DNA from: Planctomicrobium piriforme
GTDB lineage: Bacteria > Planctomycetota > Planctomycetia > Planctomycetales > Planctomycetaceae
Assembly (NCBI GenBank): GCA_945861445.1
Contig: CAMAVF010000020.1
Coordinates: 1 to 34,768 of the forward strand
DNA length: 34,768 bases
Reading direction: 5' to 3'
Shown: piece after piece, positions 33,526 to 34,768 of the stretch
Numbering within the stretch: the stretch's first letter is position 1
Layout: each line of letters starts with the position of its first letter
Position numbers and translations under genes: made by a program
The notes under the pieces: model-generated
What the model was told of the DNA's origin: nothing
Database searches by the model: none
Seen by the model: the letters and a program-made list of their open reading frames with translations, nothing else

Positions 33526-33942
33526 TTAGGCCAGGACTGCCGCTACAGGTGACGGACTTTTTAAGAGAACGGTCCGGCTTTCTTCTTCACTCAGTAATGT
33601 CGCGAAGAACGGCAAGCCCAATTGCAGGCAGCGGGCTGCTCGATGGTGTCCATCAATCAACAGATGGCCGTGGATGACTTCGCCGTCTTCCGTCGTATAC
33701 CAGATGTGAGCAATGATTCCGGGGTACTCGGTCTTCACATGGGCGAGATGAGCTTCATTGATGACGCTGGTTTCGACCGCATGCTGCACGCTTTCGTCAT
33801 CGATTTCCACCGGTTCACGACCATCGCTGACCAGCTGGCGCGCGTAGTCGACATCGAACAGGTATTTATGAGCCATGTACCAGTAGGTCTCGGGCCCGTC
33901 GACGCAATGCGAGCATTCCGTATTCTCAATCACAGCAGACAT
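33526..33942 (-). CDS. Small ParB/sulfiredoxin-fold-like protein
   Basis: The 138-residue product ends with GHLLIDGHHRAARCLQLGLPFFATLLSEEES, which matches the core of ParB-like nuclease/CTPase and sulfiredoxin folds (DGxHR followed by an Ala-rich helix). The earlier part is not ParB-like: it has a CSHC pair (residues 10-13), YWYMAHKYLFDVDYARQLV and IIAHIWYTTEDGE. There is no helix-turn-helix or C-terminal dimer domain, so it is not a chromosome-segregation ParB. Start ATG 33942 has GAGG ten bases upstream. It stops about 49 bases before the fusion-gene ATG on the same strand, so they are likely cotranscribed. Role unknown; a domain of this fold can bind nucleotide or act as a nuclease or ATP-using enzyme. 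Confidence 0.75.
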   Translation of the reverse strand: MSAVIENTECSHCVDGPETYWYMAHKYLFDVDYARQLVSDGREPVEIDDESVQHAVETSVINEAHLAHVKTEYPGIIAHIWYTTEDGEVIHGHLLIDGHHRAARCLQLGLPFFATLLSEEESRTVLLKSPSPVAAVLA

Positions 33943-34036
33943 GCTGACATGACCTCATGTTTGAAGTTGCAGGAGGCAAACCTGTCTTTCACGACAACGT
34001 GCGACTTAAGCATAGCTCACGTGGCAGAAAACAGAG

Positions 34037-34066
34037 GGCAGCCCGGGCCAGATGCGCTGGGCTGCC
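34037..34066 (-). terminator. Hairpin after GGS-repeat protein gene
   Basis: GGCAGCCC (34037-34044) pairs with GGGCTGCC (34059-34066); loop of 14 bases. On the minus strand CTCTGTTTTC follows. It lies between the repeat-protein stop (34130) and the ParB-like start (33942), so the two may be separate transcripts. Confidence 0.6.
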
Positions 34067-34129
34067 AACTCTGAAAAGATCGGCCCGGTCGAAGTGAGGC
34101 GGGGGGAGCGCCTCACCGAACCGAATCGT

Positions 34130-34468
34130 TTACTTGCACTTGGCCTTGTATTGACCGTAGTGGTTACCGTTGTTGCACTTGTCCTTGTTGCTGCCGCCCT
34201 TCTTGCTGCCACCGCATTTGTCGCTGCCGCCCTTCTTGCTCCCGCCGCATTTGACGCTGCCACCCTTCTTACTGCCACCGCACTTATCGCTACCACCGTT
34301 CTTGTCGCTACCGCCGCACTTGTCGCTGCCACCGTGGTTGCTACCGCCGTGGTTGCTGCCACCGTTGTCGCAACAGTCACCGCCCCAGGCATACGCACAG
34401 GGAGCAATACGGTCTTCGAGGCGTTCGATCTGGAAACGTGACTTCTTGGCGGAGTTGTTCGTGCTCAT
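34130..34468 (-). CDS. Small Gly/Ser/Lys/Cys repeat protein with ERLEDR leader-like motif
   Basis: From ATG 34468 the product is 112 residues. Residues 10-23 read SRFQIERLEDRIAP, close to the (R)xxxExLExR motif found at the N-termini of many planctomycete exported proteins. A Cys-containing joint (PCAYAWGGDCCDN) follows, and then eleven GGS units from 36 to 95 alternate GGSDKC, GGSKK and variants. The tail is HYGQYKAKCK. There are nine cysteines, several at 11- to 12-residue steps. The frame is open further upstream to 34558, but ATG 34468 places the motif correctly. No homologue with known function comes to mind. It could be a disulfide-linked surface protein, a metal binder or an export substrate of the M50-HlyD fusion two genes downstream. 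Confidence 0.72.
   Translation of the reverse strand: MSTNNSAKKSRFQIERLEDRIAPCAYAWGGDCCDNGGSNHGGSNHGGSDKCGGSDKNGGSDKCGGSKKGGSVKCGGSKKGGSDKCGGSKKGGSNKDKCNNGNHYGQYKAKCK
34184..34363 (-). repeat. Coding tandem repeat, ~33-bp period (GGSDKCGGSKK)
   Basis: The DNA encoding residues 36-95 of the small repeat protein is periodic at 15-18 bases, with a higher-order period near 33. Copies differ mostly at third codon positions, so the amino-acid pattern is kept while the DNA drifts. Confidence 0.8.
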
Positions 34469-34739
34469 GGGTATCAGACTTTCGTAATGAAGAGGAACAG
34501 GTTTCAGGTCACCACTGTTGTTGACCCGAGTGATGACAGACCTTAAAGCACGTGGCATGCCAGTTCTGATCCCAAATTTTACAAAAGCTCCAAGTCATGA
34601 AACATCAAGTAGTTAAGGGCTAATACCAACCACAAAAATTAGTCGCGCGCCACTACCCTGACTTGCGCCATCTACCCAGACTCCATACGATCCAGCCAAT
34701 CGGGCATGGATCATGGATCTTCGGAGTATGGAGGCGAGT
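34469..34739. other. Intergenic region at right edge
   Basis: The 271 bases lie between the divergent repeat-protein gene and a possible gene running off the right edge. The 34560-34650 part is A/T-richer (AATTTTACAAAAGC, CAAAAATTAG) and probably holds promoters. I can name no element with confidence. Confidence 0.3.
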
Positions 34740-34768
34740 ATGCGTGTGGCTGATCATCATTCGGAGCA
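34740..34768 (+). CDS. Possible start of a gene running off the window
   Basis: ATG 34740 is followed by an open frame to the edge (MRVADHHSE). GGAGG at 34730-34734 lies five bases upstream, one of the best ribosome-binding sites in the window. Nine codons are too few to suggest a product. Confidence 0.35.

Noticed and set aside
33526-33942. Chromosome-partition ParB or plasmid/origin locus
   Set aside because: Only a ParB-like core is present, with no helix-turn-helix, no ParA neighbour and no parS-like cluster.
34184-34363. Regular short repeats that could suggest a CRISPR array
   Set aside because: The period is 15-18/33 bases with no unique spacers, and variation follows codon third positions; it encodes a GGS-type protein repeat.

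Overview
This 34.8 kb window looks chromosomal and comes from a member of the Planctomycetota, probably order Planctomycetales. I infer this from a secreted 'planctomycete cytochrome' protein with a CFQCH haem motif at the left edge, a Tat-exported Gfo/Idh/MocA oxidoreductase, an ERLEDR-type N-terminal motif in a small repeat protein, an EboD-like cyclase, moderately high GC, weak or missing Shine-Dalgarno sites at many genes, and many small palindromic repeats. I cannot assign a genus. There is no rRNA, phage, CRISPR array or transposase gene. The one RNA gene I can support is a tRNA-Gly(GCC).

Layout. Positions 1-9.1 kb hold envelope and Tad/Flp-pilus-type genes. On the minus strand are a partial DUF1549-type gene, a TadE-like pseudopilin, a Flp-like pilin, a GT-C-like membrane protein and a Cys/Gly-rich secreted protein. 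Divergently on the plus strand are a CpaC/RcpA-type secretin, a small lipoprotein and a TPR+HEAT lipoprotein. Positions 9.2-12.2 kb (minus) hold a Lys/Glu-tailed exported protein, trigger factor (tig) and the tRNA. Positions 12.6-15.9 kb hold a GT4 glycosyltransferase and a large PMT/ArnT-like membrane protein. Positions 16.1-24.1 kb (all minus) hold an M28 peptidase with a PDZ domain, a CYTH protein with a small membrane protein, guaA, a Tat-exported oxidoreductase, and a LysM + L,D-transpeptidase. Positions 24.4-28.9 kb hold an MFS transporter with a large insertion, then an EboD-like sugar-phosphate cyclase followed by a squalene/phytoene synthase.

The right end (29.0-34.5 kb) is the most intriguing part. 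A TolC-like outer-membrane factor converges on a three-part fusion: a PqqD/RRE-like domain, an M50 site-2 protease and a HlyD-type adaptor. Directly upstream of the fusion are a small ParB-like-fold protein and a 112-residue protein with an ERLEDR leader-like motif and eleven GGS-x-K-(C) units containing regularly spaced cysteines. Together these suggest a peptide recognition, cleavage and export module. This is inference; no ABC transporter or modifying enzyme is visible in the window.

Intergenic DNA is rich in short structured repeats. They include a 76-bp element present twice, each copy placed just after a TAG stop codon, with 11-bp terminal inverted repeats and a compensatory base-pair change in its internal stem. 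There are two related ~175-180-bp elements with long inverted arms, four single inverted-repeat elements, a 9-bp-period repeat, and a recurring CAGCCCGG/CCGGGCTG hairpin after four genes.
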